64,000 nt of DNA, from contig CM031604.1 of assembly GCA_018398815.1 (NCBI GenBank), positions 49,886,509-49,950,508 of the forward strand, given 5' to 3'. A model generated the notes under the pieces. It saw only the letters and a program-made list of their open reading frames with translations, was not told the origin of the DNA and did not search any database. Source of the DNA: Conus ventricosus (Eukaryota; Mollusca; Gastropoda; Neogastropoda; Conidae). Shown piece after piece: positions 23,481 through 37,630 of the stretch. A program made the translations under genes and the position numbers. The number at the start of each line of letters is the position of its first letter. Position 1 is the stretch's first letter.

Positions 23481-24227
23481 GCAATTTTTTGCGTTTTCAG
23501 AAGCCCTGGCAGCAATGCTGCCCCCCCCCCCCCCCCCCCCCCTTCCATCCTGGCACGGCACAGTTCTATTTTGCCAATCAAATGCAATACACACCTTTTT
23601 TTTTTTTTTTTACTCATATTTTGTGCTTTTGGTTTCTTCAAAGAAAAAATAATGATCAGGTCTCTTTGCATTGTTTGAGGCATTCTTTTGTAAATTACCT
23701 TGTTTTTCTGGGAAGAACTTTATAGGTTTTTTTTGTCTTACTTGCCCAAAGAGCAGGAAGACCAAGTTTTGGTCTGCTCCTATACAACCACCACTGAACC
23801 ATCAATTAGGTCTCTTCTTGTCCACCATTTTTTCAGCAACTGACAAAAACTCGCCAACCTGTGTTCTTCATCCCGGCCAATATCTTGTAACATGATCAAA
23901 TTCCTATGATGCATTATGATGTCAATGTGATAACAGTTATCAAAAATGGTTGTTTCACTTAGTGAAATATCTGGTGATCGATACATTTATCATATACCAG
24001 AAAAAATAATGCTAAATTTTTATTTCTCTGCAATCGTTTAAAACATATTCCCTTGCCCGCGGCTGGAGTGTGGGTCTCAGTATTCACTACAAGCCCTATA
24101 CACATGATCACTTGCCCGTGCACAGACAGCCTTTGTTATCCCAGCCAGTTATCCTTGTTCTGATTCTACAGACTGCAAATTGTCACCCAAAGTGTTCAAC
24201 AGTAATAGTAAAATTGTCAAAGACTCT

Positions 24228-24289
<62 letters not shown>

Positions 24290-24965
24290 TGTGAGAGTAT
24301 GAGTCTGAGTGTGCCACAATACTGCAGTCCACATACTTTACTAGGATAGGTTTGATTTTGCTACAATGTTCTTCTGTGAAGTACCCAGTTCACCACTTTA
24401 AAAAAAAAGGGGGGGGGGGGGGGAAGCCTTTCATAACACCTGTGTTTTGAAGTAATTTACAAAAATGACATCATAATCACAATTCTTAGCTTTTCTGAAT
24501 AGTCAAGTCCAAGTTTCATAACCATTTGTTATCTGATGACGTTTTTTACTCAAAGTGACACATTTCTAATTCACAATCTAATGCGGCATCACAACCATTG
24601 ATAAGCAACTATTTCCCATTTGTGAAATTCCAGCTCCATTTGAACTGAAGCTTAATGGGACGTTAACCCCTCCGATTCCTACCCCCTATACACCACCAGA
24701 TGTCAAGCTACACACTAGATTTCAACCGTCAGCTCATTCTGTCTATGTTTTCAATCTTATGCACCTATTCATACAATGTATCCTTTTTTTGGCAGTGAAT
24801 GTTCCCCTTTTTGACTCATTCATGAAAGTTTTACTGTTAGTACAGGAACTGATAAATACTAAAATAGATCACATTTTGATTGCTATTTTACTGTATTAAT
24901 TGATGAATTACCTGCATTTCAACTGCCAAATAATTTCATTGCTGGCTGCTTTCGAGTACCTCTTG
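23481..24965. other. Noncoding region
   Basis: No gene supported. Holds a C run (23521-23542), a T run (23597-23611), a TG tract (24231-24288) and a short G run near 24410. Confidence 0.6.
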
Positions 24966-24969
24966 GGTC

Positions 24970-25840
24970 ATGTCCAAGTACAAGGCAAGTGGAAAAGGAA
25001 AAGGCAAAAGAGAGGAGTTAGGCACATGGCAATGCACTGTGTGTGACACCCCATGTGAAGGGCCAAGGGACATTGAATGCTTTGCCTGCAAGCAGTGGAC
25101 GCACCAGCAGTGTGCAAAGTTGAAGGATGATATGTACACCACTCTGGAAACCCGAAATGTCCAGTACGTCTGTGACCATTGCATGGAGAAGCAATCCGAG
25201 GTTTTTCAATCTCGCTCGGATGCCCGCTGGACAGACTCCTGGAAATGGTGGGTGAACTGACAAACAAGGTGAGAGACCTGGAAAGAGGATTGGGAGGTGA
25301 AAGTCTGGAAAAGAAGATCGACGAGGTGGTCGGCAAGAAGGTTGAGGAGGCGGTGGAGGAGAGGTGCAAATGGAAAAGAGAAAAATGAACATTATCATGG
25401 TAGGAGTGCAGGAAAGCAGGGCAGAGACCGTAGAGGAAAGAAAAAAGGAAGACCTGGCTTTTGCCAAAACGGTCTTGAGAAAATTGACTGAGATAGAAGA
25501 TACTGAAGTGAAGGAGCCTGTAAGGCTGGGGCCTGTTGGAGGAAACAAACCGAGGATGCTAAGAATCACGATGACAGATGAGGAGAAGAAAAAGGAAGTG
25601 ATGAAGAAGTCTCCGGAGCTTAATGCTGGAGTACAGGACCAGGCAAAAAAAGTATATATATCAACCAGGATTACACACCCAAACAGAGACAGCAATACAA
25701 GGAACTGAGAGCAGAACTGAAGGCTAGAAAGGAACAAGGAGAAGAGAACATAGCTATTAGAAACGGACAGATTGTGAAGGTGAACCCCAAGCCTAGAGCA
25801 GAGAGAGGAGGAAGGCCAGGGGGTACCGGAAAGACCAAAT
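24970..25840 (+). pseudogene. CR1 LINE ORF1 with PHD-like finger
   Basis: Starts MSKYKASGKGKGKREELGTW. Residues about 22-70 carry a C4HC3-type zinc finger (CTVCDTPCEGPRDIECFAC, then WTHQQCAKL, then VCDHC), like the PHD domain known in CR1-group ORF1 proteins. The frame breaks near 25240. Other frames then encode a heptad-rich segment (VRDLERGLGGESLEKKIDEV), an RRM-like stretch (MNIIMVGVQESRAETVEERK) and a basic C-terminus. The protein would bind element RNA. At least two frameshifts are present. Confidence 0.75.
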
Positions 25841-25879
25841 GAACCGGCAAAAGCAACGGTGTACATAATGTAAATGTAA

Positions 25880-27637
25880 GTGCTCATACAGCTCAGGAAG
25901 AGTGCATTTTTCTTTACTCTAATGTAGATAGTTTGTTGAATAAAAAAGATGAGTTTTTGAGTATTATAGAAGATTTTAAACCTAGCGTGATTGCTTTGAC
26001 TGAAATCAAGCCAAAGAATATTAAGAATTTCAATATAAAAGAATGTTATTTTCCCAATTTTGATATGTTTGTGTGTAAAAATCTTGAAAAAGGTGCTGCA
26101 ATATATACTGAGAAGAGTTTAAATGCGTGTGAGTGTGAGGACTTAAATAAGGAGGATTTTAGTGAAAGTGTGTGGTGTACCTTTAATGGATCAAAAGAGA
26201 AGAAAGTATTGATCGGTTGCATATATAGAAGCCCGAATGTAAGTACAACAGAAAACGACAAGTTATTTAAGATCCTTATATCTGAAAAAGTTCAAAAATA
26301 TGATAAAATTTGCATTGTTGGCGATTTCAACTATCCTAATATTGGTTGGAATGGAGAGTGGAGAGGAGTTAAAAGCAATGAGATAATAGAGAATGTGCGT
26401 GATGCGTTTCTATTACAAAAGGTTCTGGAACCAACTAGAAGAAGACAAGGACAGAATCCTACAATGGATGACTGGGTTCTAGTCAACGAAGATAGCTTAA
26501 TTTCAAACATAGAACACTTGCCACCAGTAGGCAAAAGTGACCACGACGTATTAAAATTCAATCTGTATGTTTCATTAAAAAGGGAGCCTAAAGTTATCAA
26601 ATTTAAGTTAGATTTCAACAAAGGTGATTACAATAAAATGAAAAATATTGTTGAAAATACAGACTGGAGCAAGCTAGACAATATGGATGTGGAGAGTGCA
26701 TGGAGCATGATAAAAGATGTGCTAAATGCTGGGTTGAGGAGTGTGTTCCAAAAGTGAAAGTTAATAATAATAAACGTTTCAAACCTATATGGCTAGACAA
26801 GAAAGCCATGAGAAAAATAAAAAAGAAATATAATGCGTATAAAAGATATTTAAAGACAAAACATGGTAGAGACTATGTCAGATATATTATAGTAAGGAAT
26901 GAATGTGCCAAACTACTGAAAAAAAAAGGAAAAAATTATGAGAAAGATATTGCTAAGAAAGGTAAAACTAATCCAAAAATTTTTTGGAAATATGTGCAAG
27001 AAAGGACAAAAACTAATACAGGTATTAGTCCCTTAAAAAGTGAGGATGGAAAGACGGTTGTTACAGATAAAGACAAAGCAGAGGTATTGAATAATTTCTT
27101 TGCAAGTGTTTTTACAACTGAGAATGTAAATACATTACCTTATTTAGAAGCAAGCTCAAGATCTAATGGTATATCACTATGTGACATGAGAGTTACTCCT
27201 ACTGCTGTGGAGAAAAAATTAAGTGAACTTAATCCTAATAAAGCCAAAGGGCCTGATTCCATATCCCCTAGAATACTAAAAGAACTGAGCAAAGAAATTG
27301 CAAAACCACTTTGCATATTGTTTAATAAGTCTTTAGAAACAGGAGGGTTACCAAATGATTGGAAAACAGCTGATGTTATTGCTTTGTTTAAGAAAGGGAA
27401 TAGGAGTGAAGCTGGAAATTATAGACCAGTAAGTCTAACTTGTATTGTATATAATTTTTTTAAGTATTGGAATCACTAATAAGAGACTGTATTGTTTCCC
27501 ACTTTGAAAGTAGTCAATTATATGCAAAGTGTCAACATGAATTCCGAGGAAAAAGATCATGTGTAACCCAACTATTAGAGGTAATGGAGGATTTTACCAA
27601 TATGATGGATGATGGGGATCCTTTTGATGTTGTGTAC
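25880..27637 (+). pseudogene. CR1 LINE ORF2, endonuclease and RT N-terminal part
   Basis: Endonuclease motifs: SLLNKKDEFLSIIEDFKPSV, ALTEIKPKN, GCIYRSPN, IVGDFNYPNIGWN and GKSDHDVLKFN. A frameshift near 26740 leads into the RT N-terminal region (PIWLDKKAMRKIKKKYNAYK) and fingers (NPNKAKGPDSISPRILKEL, DVIALFKKGNRSEAGNYRPV). Another break near 27470 precedes QHEFRGKRSCVTQLLEV. The frame is then cut at DPFDVVY by the L2-type insertion. Confidence 0.85.
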
Positions 27638-28218
27638 TTTGTGTACTTGCCCAGTTTTTGTTTGTTTTGTATACAACACCCTTGTCTGATATCATCTCAT
27701 CTCACTCTGTTCTGTCTCACTCTTCTGCAGATGATACTCAGTTACAAAAGTCTGCAGAACCCAGCCATGTCAACGAGCTGGTTCAGTCAATGCAGCACGC
27801 ATTAGATACAAAATTGCATGCATGTGTTTTCGCGCCGTCAATGGATCTGGCCCTGTCTATCTTTCTCACCTGGTTAGCATATACACACCGGCAAGAACAC
27901 TCCGCTCATCATCTGACACTCTCACACTCTGCAAGCCACGCGTTTCAACAAAAACCTATGGTGAACGTTCCTTCCTTTTTGCAGCCCCTTCCGTTTGGAA
28001 CTCTCTCCCACTTTCGATCCGCTCTGCCAAAACTGACTCTGCTTTCCGCTCTGCTCTCAAAACCCATCTGTTCAAGGAATTTTTCTATAGAAAACATTTT
28101 TGTCCTGTTATTGGGTGTGTCATGGCGTTACGTGTTGGAAGTGTTACACTTGAAAACTGACTGCGCGCGCGCGCGCGTGTGTATGTGTGTGTGTGTGGTG
28201 TCAATGTTGGTTGGCTAG

Positions 28219-28249
<31 letters not shown>

Positions 28250-28412
28250 TTTCCTTGCTGTGTTTCATTCTCATAATTGATGAGGTGACTGGGTTTATGG
28301 TTTTGTATTGTGATGTTTGTTTTTGACATGTTATAGTTAAACATTGTAAAGCGCTGTGAGCTCTAGTGAGAAAGGGCGCTCTATAAATGTACGTTATTAT
28401 TATTATTATTAC
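27638..28412 (+). mobile_element. L2/CR1-type LINE fragment nested in the CR1 RT
   Basis: It interrupts the host RT between DPFDVVY and LDFRKAFDSVP; removing it restores that motif. It begins inside the RT palm (SSADDTQLQKSAEPSHVNEL, with SADD where FADD is expected), lacks an internal segment, then gives the conserved C-terminus (YTPARTLRSSSDTL, RSFLFAAPSVWNSLPLSIRS, ALKTHLFKEFF). The end, AAGCGCTGTGAGC followed by GCGCTCTATAAATG and (ATT)n, is the usual 3' end of L2-type LINEs. CG/TG and poly-C runs sit in its 3' part (28163-28249). 5'-truncated and internally deleted. Confidence 0.88.
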
Positions 28413-29501
28413 TTAGATTTTAGAAAAGCATTTGATTCTGTACCTCATGAAAGGTTACTGATAAAATTAGCATCATATGGTATTGTAGGAAATACGCTTA
28501 AATGGATACAAAACTTCTTGTACAATAGGAAACAGAGGTAAGAGTTGGAAATGCTGAGTCAGAAGAAATAAAATGTAAAAAGTGGAATCCCCCAGGTAGT
28601 GTATTGGGTCCAATTTTATTTACAGTATTTATAAATGACTTACCGATTCACTGCACTGTACTTGTAAAATCTTCGCTGATGATACTAAAATATATGACAA
28701 AGTTGCAAATGGTGATTGTATTCAGGAGGATTTGATAAAACTACAGACTGGTCGGATACTTGGAATCTATATTTTAATGTGTCAAAATGTCATGTTATGC
28801 ATGTTGGTGAAAAAAAGGAAATTGATAGAAGGGAGTATTTTATGAAAATAGGTAATGAGGTACAGAAAATAAGTACTTGTGAGACAGAAAAGGACTTGGG
28901 AGTCACTTTTGATAAGGAGCTTTCATTTGATCCACATATAAAGGAAATTGTAAATAAGGGAAATCAGATGTTAGGTATCATTAAAAGAACATTTCTGTAC
29001 CTAGACAAATATACTTTTCTAAAAGTATTTAAGGCTTTTGTAAGGCCTCATTTAGAATATGCAAATGTAGTTTGGAATCCATATTTGAAGAGGCAATCAA
29101 AAATGATAGAAAATGTACAAAGAAGAGGAACTAGATTACTGGTAGAATGCAAAAATATGTCTTATGAGGAACGGCTCCAGTTTTTACAGTCACACTCTCT
29201 TAAGGGTAGAAGGTTAAGGGGGGATTTAATACAAGTGTATAAAATAATGAATGGTTTGGACAATGTATCAATTGAAACATTTTTTTCCTTCTCACCAGTT
29301 AGTATGACAAGAAATGCACAAGGTAAACTTTTTGTTAAACATAGAACTACTAACAAACGAGCATTCAGTTTCTCTAACAGAGTTGTTAAATTGTGGAACT
29401 CAATACCTGTTGAAATTAAATTTACTAATGATATTAATAAATTCAAGTATTTCCTGGATAACAACACAGATTTCAAAATTTTATTTATGGAAATAGATTG
29501 A
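28413..29501 (+). pseudogene. CR1 LINE ORF2, RT palm to C-terminus
   Basis: Continues the host RT: LDFRKAFDSVPHERLLIKLA, then GSVLGPILFTVFINDLP, a damaged FADD region near 28670 (SSLMILKYM where FADDTKIY would be expected, out of frame), then a long open frame to the stop at 29499-29501 with KEKDLGVTF-like and VRPHLEYANVVWNPYLKRQ motifs. At least two frameshifts lie between 28540 and 28720. Confidence 0.85.
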
Positions 29502-29568
29502 AGCAATTTTTGCTAATAGGGATTGAATAAGCATGCCGTAGACCCTAGAAAAACAAAACAAAACAAAT

Positions 29569-29966
29569 ATGATAACAAAAGAAGGGGCGGGGCGTAAAAA
29601 GGCCGAAAGGCCTAGGCTACAAGCCAGCCCTCTACTACTACTACGACTACTACTACTAAGGCTGAACTCCTCTGCATGTTTTTTTGCTGATCACCACATT
29701 ACTGCGTCTATTGTGATTAGATTTCCTAGTCACTTTCTTTTTTTTCCTCCCGTAAGTGTTGATTTACTGCTAAAAGTACTTACACAATAACAGGAAATTA
29801 ATCCTTTCTGATCCTTTCACAGTCTCAAAATAATCAGCCAGTTGATTGTGGAGACTCGACAGAAGAAGAAGAAGAAGAAGATTTCTTTAATGAAATAAAA
29901 CAATCTCAGTAACTGCAGTCAGTGAGGTCTTGGCCAGGAGGGGTGAGGGAGTGAGAAACTGTGGGA

Positions 29967-30007
<41 letters not shown>

Positions 30008-30460
30008 AGGATTCTAATTTCAAATGTTTTGTCAACAATACCTATAGTGAACAAGATCGATGTTGGTTATGGTTGTCTGGGTTCTGAGACAACGATCACT
30101 TACAAAAATAACAAATTCTTGGCAACGTCTAAAGTATTTCAGTCTACAGTAGAATTCTGTAAATCCAATCACATCAAATACTGTCAGACATGGATCGTCA
30201 ACATTCAGTCACAATCAGTATTCACAAAAAGCACATGGGTCGAAGAAAGCGTGAATCACCACTGTTCGTTGCTAACCTCGATGTGAGTATCTTAACGGTC
30301 GAACCACTGCCTACATAAATTTAATCATACAAGACACTGTACGATGACCACTTCGTGACATTCGAAGATAAGAAACTCCATAAAAATTATGTTATTTCAC
30401 AGAAAAATCGGAATGTGCAGCACGTACAAAAGCTGAAGAAAATCAAAACAAAAATCTTGC
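29569..30460. other. Noncoding region
   Basis: No gene supported. Contains a CTA-type triplet patch (29630-29660), a GAA patch near 29864 and a GA/G tract (29968-30009). Confidence 0.55.
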
Positions 30461-30472
30461 TCGGCTACTTAC

Positions 30473-30551
30473 GCCGTTCGTTTCTTGTCGTTCTGATTGC
30501 CCAGTCGCGGTTTCGCTTTTGCTCTCTTCTTCCGCGCCTGGATGGCAAGAG
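30473..30551 (-). CDS. Second exon of unidentified minus-strand gene
   Basis: The minus strand has an acceptor TTTGTTTGCAG and consensus donor GTAAGT. Joined to the exon ending at 30640, the codon GCT is completed across the junction and the frame reads ALAIQARKKRAKAKPRLGNQ NDKKRTA. This is very basic and looks like a nuclear or nucleolar N-terminus. It ends with two bases of an incomplete codon. Later exons must lie further left and were not identified. Confidence 0.6.
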
Positions 30552-30639
30552 CTGCAAACAAAGACATGTATAATCAGATTATAATTGTCATTCAATAGAT
30601 CTAACAACTTTCACATGATATCAACGGTGATCTACAGAC

Positions 30640-30664
30640 CTTTTCGAGGAATTTTGGAGCTCAT
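30640..30664 (-). CDS. First coding exon of unidentified minus-strand gene
   Basis: ATG at 30664-30662 gives MSSKIPRK plus one base, followed by a GTCTGT donor (non-consensus after GT). The splice to 30551 keeps an open frame, which supports both exons. The start lies just downstream of an NRF1-type promoter motif. No family recognised from 35 residues. Confidence 0.55.
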
Positions 30665-30693
30665 CGTTGTATTTTACTACATCTGGATGGAAT

Positions 30694-30705
30694 TGCGCAT
30701 GCGTA
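30694..30705. promoter_or_regulatory. NRF1-type promoter motif
   Basis: TGCGCATGCGTA matches the palindromic NRF1 consensus at 11 of 12 positions and lies about 30 bp upstream of the proposed ATG at 30664. There is no TATA box, as expected for a housekeeping-type promoter on the minus strand. Confidence 0.5.
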
Positions 30706-30709
30706 AAGT

Positions 30710-31815
30710 TGCCTTGGAGCATGCTGGGAAATAACTTCCGTGGAAGTCGTTTGGACAGGAGCATTGGAAGACGCGGGCTTTGTAAAATATTTTACGAAAA
30801 GAACAGACAACAAAAAGCTGGAAATTTCCCGTTTTCATTTGTTACATGAATTCTTCACATTAATAGAATTATTTCCTGCAGATGCGTTGAATCTGTAGCC
30901 TCGACAAGGTTTAACGCACACACTAATTAAATCAATTGTTACCTAGCAACTAATTTTGTTGAAATTTCTGCGTCAAATCCGAACTAGTTTATTTCCTAGG
31001 CCTAATAGGCCCAAATCCAACACTGTCGGCAATTTCAATTCCCTGTTTTCAATGCATAAAATTGTTTTCTTTGCAACGGGTCATTGGATGAAAGCAACAC
31101 ATCTGTAAAGTCCCTGATAAGCGTTCTACTTTTAAAAAAAACAAACAAACGAAGGCCTGTACCCATTTTACGTCTTGATTTCTAAAGAGATTGATAACAA
31201 AAACAATCTGTAGCAAGCAGTCCAACGAAGGTTAGTTAAGTGACAAAGTAACAGCATCTGCACGTGGCGGCACAGTGCCAATTTTTAATAAATGGGATGG
31301 AACTCTTAAGGGGAAAAAAATCGGATTCTCAAATTTTCTCCCCTATCTTCAGTTTTAGCAACACCACCCGTCCCACTCGCATTTCCGCCACCCCCACCCC
31401 CTTTTCTCCACCCACCCACTCCTCCCCCTCTTCTTTTCTTTAGATTTCTTTCATTGATTTTTTGGGGAATACTTTCCTTCTATTCAGCCAGCGTGGCTCA
31501 CCAAAATAAAAATGTTAATATCGGTCAGAAGGGAAGAAGGAATTAAGCCAGTGAACTTTGTCACTTAACATGTGTGGTCGAACATGATTTCAATTTTTTT
31601 GGGATTAATCATTATGACGTTCAGCACTTTTTCTCCTGTGAGTTCAAAGAGCGTTACCATATGATTAACCATAGATGAATATCATGAGAAAATGACTAAG
31701 AGGAAAGGAAATTCCATTATCAAGGACAGCTGTGATACAGCTCCACTGATCGGCACTCCATGCTGAGACGCTCGCTGCTCACTTGACTCTATACGTGCAC
31801 ACTTGCCCTAACGCT
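30710..31815. other. Noncoding region
   Basis: No gene supported. Unique-looking sequence upstream of the minus-strand gene, with a C/T-rich patch at 31360-31445. Confidence 0.55.
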
Positions 31816-34846
<3,031 letters not shown>

Positions 34847-34895
34847 CTTTATACCCAAAGGTAACAGATGAGCAAAAAGATACCTTTTACCATCT

Positions 34896-34972
<77 letters not shown>

Positions 34973-35153
34973 TTTATACCCGAAGGTAACAGATGAGCAA
35001 AAAGATACCTTTTACCATCTGGTCCTTACACCTTCGGGGACCAAGAATACAAACGCAGAACACTATTACTCAATATAGAAACTAATTATAACAGAACAGC
35101 GATGATTCATATTAGCATTAAAGAAAACATACATACACACTAAGAACGTCTGT

Positions 35154-35160
<7 letters not shown>

Positions 35161-35226
<66 letters not shown>
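35161..35226. repeat. (CA)n microsatellite
   Basis: CA dinucleotide tract just left of the tandem-repeat transposon. Confidence 0.9.
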
Positions 35227-35228
<2 letters not shown>

Positions 35229-35367
35229 ACACTGACACTGACACAATTTTATTGCCATTAGCAAAAGGGCTTGTTGGCAAGGGGATGTCATGAGTCATAT
35301 CTAGCAACAACTGAGCACAACAGCGACTGAAAAGGAAACAAATGCAAAAGAATTCCCTTGTAATGTT

Positions 35368-36945
35368 AACAAGATGCAAAGCATATAAACGTACTCCCAG
35401 TTTATCCTGAATACGCGTGAGATATTCCATAAAGAGGAAAAACCGTCTTTGGCTGGTGTAACCGTTAGTAATGGCTATTTGGTAAACATCGGCCATCGTC
35501 TGTGACCTAAAATGAACATACTTACAAATTTTCAGAAAGATCGGCCAAGAACTTTCTGAGATTTCCATAAAGAAGAAAACCATTACGGGCCGTTAGTAAC
35601 GGCTATAACGGTAAACCAAAACATCGGGCATCATCCGTAACCCATAATGAAGATACCTGCTAATTTTCACAAAGATCGGCCAAGTACTTTCGGAGATATT
35701 CCATAAAGAAGAAAAGCGTTGCAGGCCGTTACAGCCGTTAGTAATGGCTATAACGGTAAACTAAAACATCGGGCATCATCCGTAACCCATAGTGAACATA
35801 CCTACTAATGTTCACAAAGATCAGCCAAGTAGCCTACTTTCTGAGATATTCCAAAAAGAAAAAAACAACAACAACAACACAAAAACGTTACAGGCCGTTA
35901 CAGCCGTTAGTAATGGCTATAACGGCAAACTAAAACATCGGGCATTATTTGTGACCCATAATGAACATACCTGCTAATTTTCACAAAGATCGGCCAAGTA
36001 CTTTCTGAGATATTCCATGAAGAAAAACCATTACAGGCCGTTACAGCCGTTAGTAACGGATATAACGGTAAACTAAAACATCGGGCATTATTCGTGACCC
36101 ATAATGAACATACCTGCTAATGTTCACAAAGATCGGCCAAGTACTTTCTGAGATATTCCATGGAGAAGAAAAAACGTTACAGGCCGTTACAGCAGTTAGT
36201 AACAGTATAGCGGTAAACTAAAACATCGGACATTATTTGTGACCCATAATGAACATACCTACAAATTTTCAGAAAGAGCGGCCAAGTGCTTTCTGAGATA
36301 TTCTATAAAGAAGAAAAACCGTTACAGGCCGTTACAGCCGTTAGTAACGGCAATAACGGGGTAAACTAAAACATCGGGCATCATTCATGACCCATAATGA
36401 ATATGCCTGCTAATTTTTACAAAGATCAGCCAAGTACTTTCTGAGATATTCCACAAAGAAGAAAAAGCGTTACAGGCCGTTACTGCCGTTAGCAACGGCT
36501 GTAACGGTAAACTAAAACATCGGGCATCATCGGTGACCCATAATGAACATACCTACAAATTTTCAGGAAGATCGGCCAAGTACTTTTTAATATATTCTAA
36601 AAAGAAGAAAAACCGTTACAGGCTGTCACAGCCGTTAGTAACGGCTATAACGGGGTAACTAAAACATCGGGCATCATCCGTGACCCATAATGAACATACC
36701 TGTTAATTTTCACAAAGATCAGCCAAGTACTTTCTGAGATATTCCATAAAGAAGAAAACCCGTTATAAGGCCGTTACAGCCTTTTAGTAACGGCGGGGTT
36801 TTAACGGTAAACTAAAACTTTCGGCATCATCCTTGACCTATAATGAAATACCACAAATTTTCAGAAAACGACCCAGTTTTTTGTCTGGAGCCAGTGGGAA
36901 CACATTTTGACCACGGACACACAGACAGACAGACACACACACACA

Positions 36946-37008
<63 letters not shown>

Positions 37009-37107
37009 ACACAACACCACACAACACCACACAACACACAGACAGCATTTCTTCGTTCCCATTCTAAAGTACTCCCCTGTTCTTTAAGAATTGGGAAGTA
37101 CAAAAAC
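35368..37107 (-). mobile_element. Tandem-array transposon, copy 1
   Basis: The core holds about ten units of roughly 135-166 bp (average about 148; 35480-36850), each with ACATCGGGCATC, CCATAATGAACATACC, GATCGGCCAAGTACTTTCTG and a palindrome of the type GTTACAGCCGTTAGTAACGG. One end carries GTACTCCCAGTTTATCC (35390-35408). The other has a TGGTCAAAATGTG-type block, a (CA)n microsatellite (36927-37003) and a terminal hairpin ending GTACTTCCC on the minus strand. The same parts appear in opposite orientation at 48131-49700. No protein is encoded. The layout resembles the pearl/CvA-type repeats of bivalves, which is inference. Confidence 0.8.
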
Positions 37108-37630
37108 TCTCCATACACATAACTTACAAAAATTGATCAACGAATTAAGTACCCATGCATCCACACGACCCCCCCCCCCCCCCACACACACACACACACA
37201 CCCCACGCGCGCGCACGCACGCACACACAATATACCATTGGGACATAGACTATCAGGTTACATTAAGTAATTACTACTGAGCCAAGGCTTCTTTAAGCAG
37301 GTGATTATCTTTTCCATTCGTTACATTCTTGTTGCGAAAAGTGCTAGCTTCTCCCATATACTTCGCAAATTCTGTTAGAGAGAGAGAGAGAGGGTGATGA
37401 TGATCATGATCATGATCATGATGATCATGATGAAGGTGATGATTTTTATTTTCCGGGGAACAGTAAGCAAATATATGCTTTTTTACATCCGGCCCTTGCC
37501 CCCCCGGGACTAAGAGAAAACTAGCAACTCACAAAGCATGACAAGCTACTAAACCATACAAACAAACATAATTATCTTTAAAAATGCATGAAAACATGGA
37601 TGAGCTTTTTCTTGGATGACACACCACACC
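37108..37630. other. Noncoding region
   Basis: C and CA runs (37169-37228), a GA patch at 37379 and an ATC/GATCATGATC repeat (37395-37442). No gene supported. Confidence 0.6.

Larger units (their letters stand above)
24970..29568 (+). mobile_element. CR1-type LINE with nested L2-type insertion
   Basis: The order is ORF1 (PHD-like finger, coiled coil, RRM-like region) then ORF2 (endonuclease, RT, C-terminal region) with no RNase H, ending in A/C-rich AAACAAAACAAAACAAA near 29550-29568. The EN motif GDFNYPNIGW and the C-terminal RRGTRLLVECKNMSYEERL style are typical of the CR1 clade. The element is more A/T-rich than the I-type LINE. Frameshifts and the nested insertion make it inactive. I did not find a convincing target duplication, so the ends are approximate. 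Confidence 0.85.

Noticed and set aside
35480..36850. CRISPR array from regular repeats
   Set aside because: The whole ~145-bp unit repeats with no unique spacers, in a eukaryotic context with introns and LINEs.
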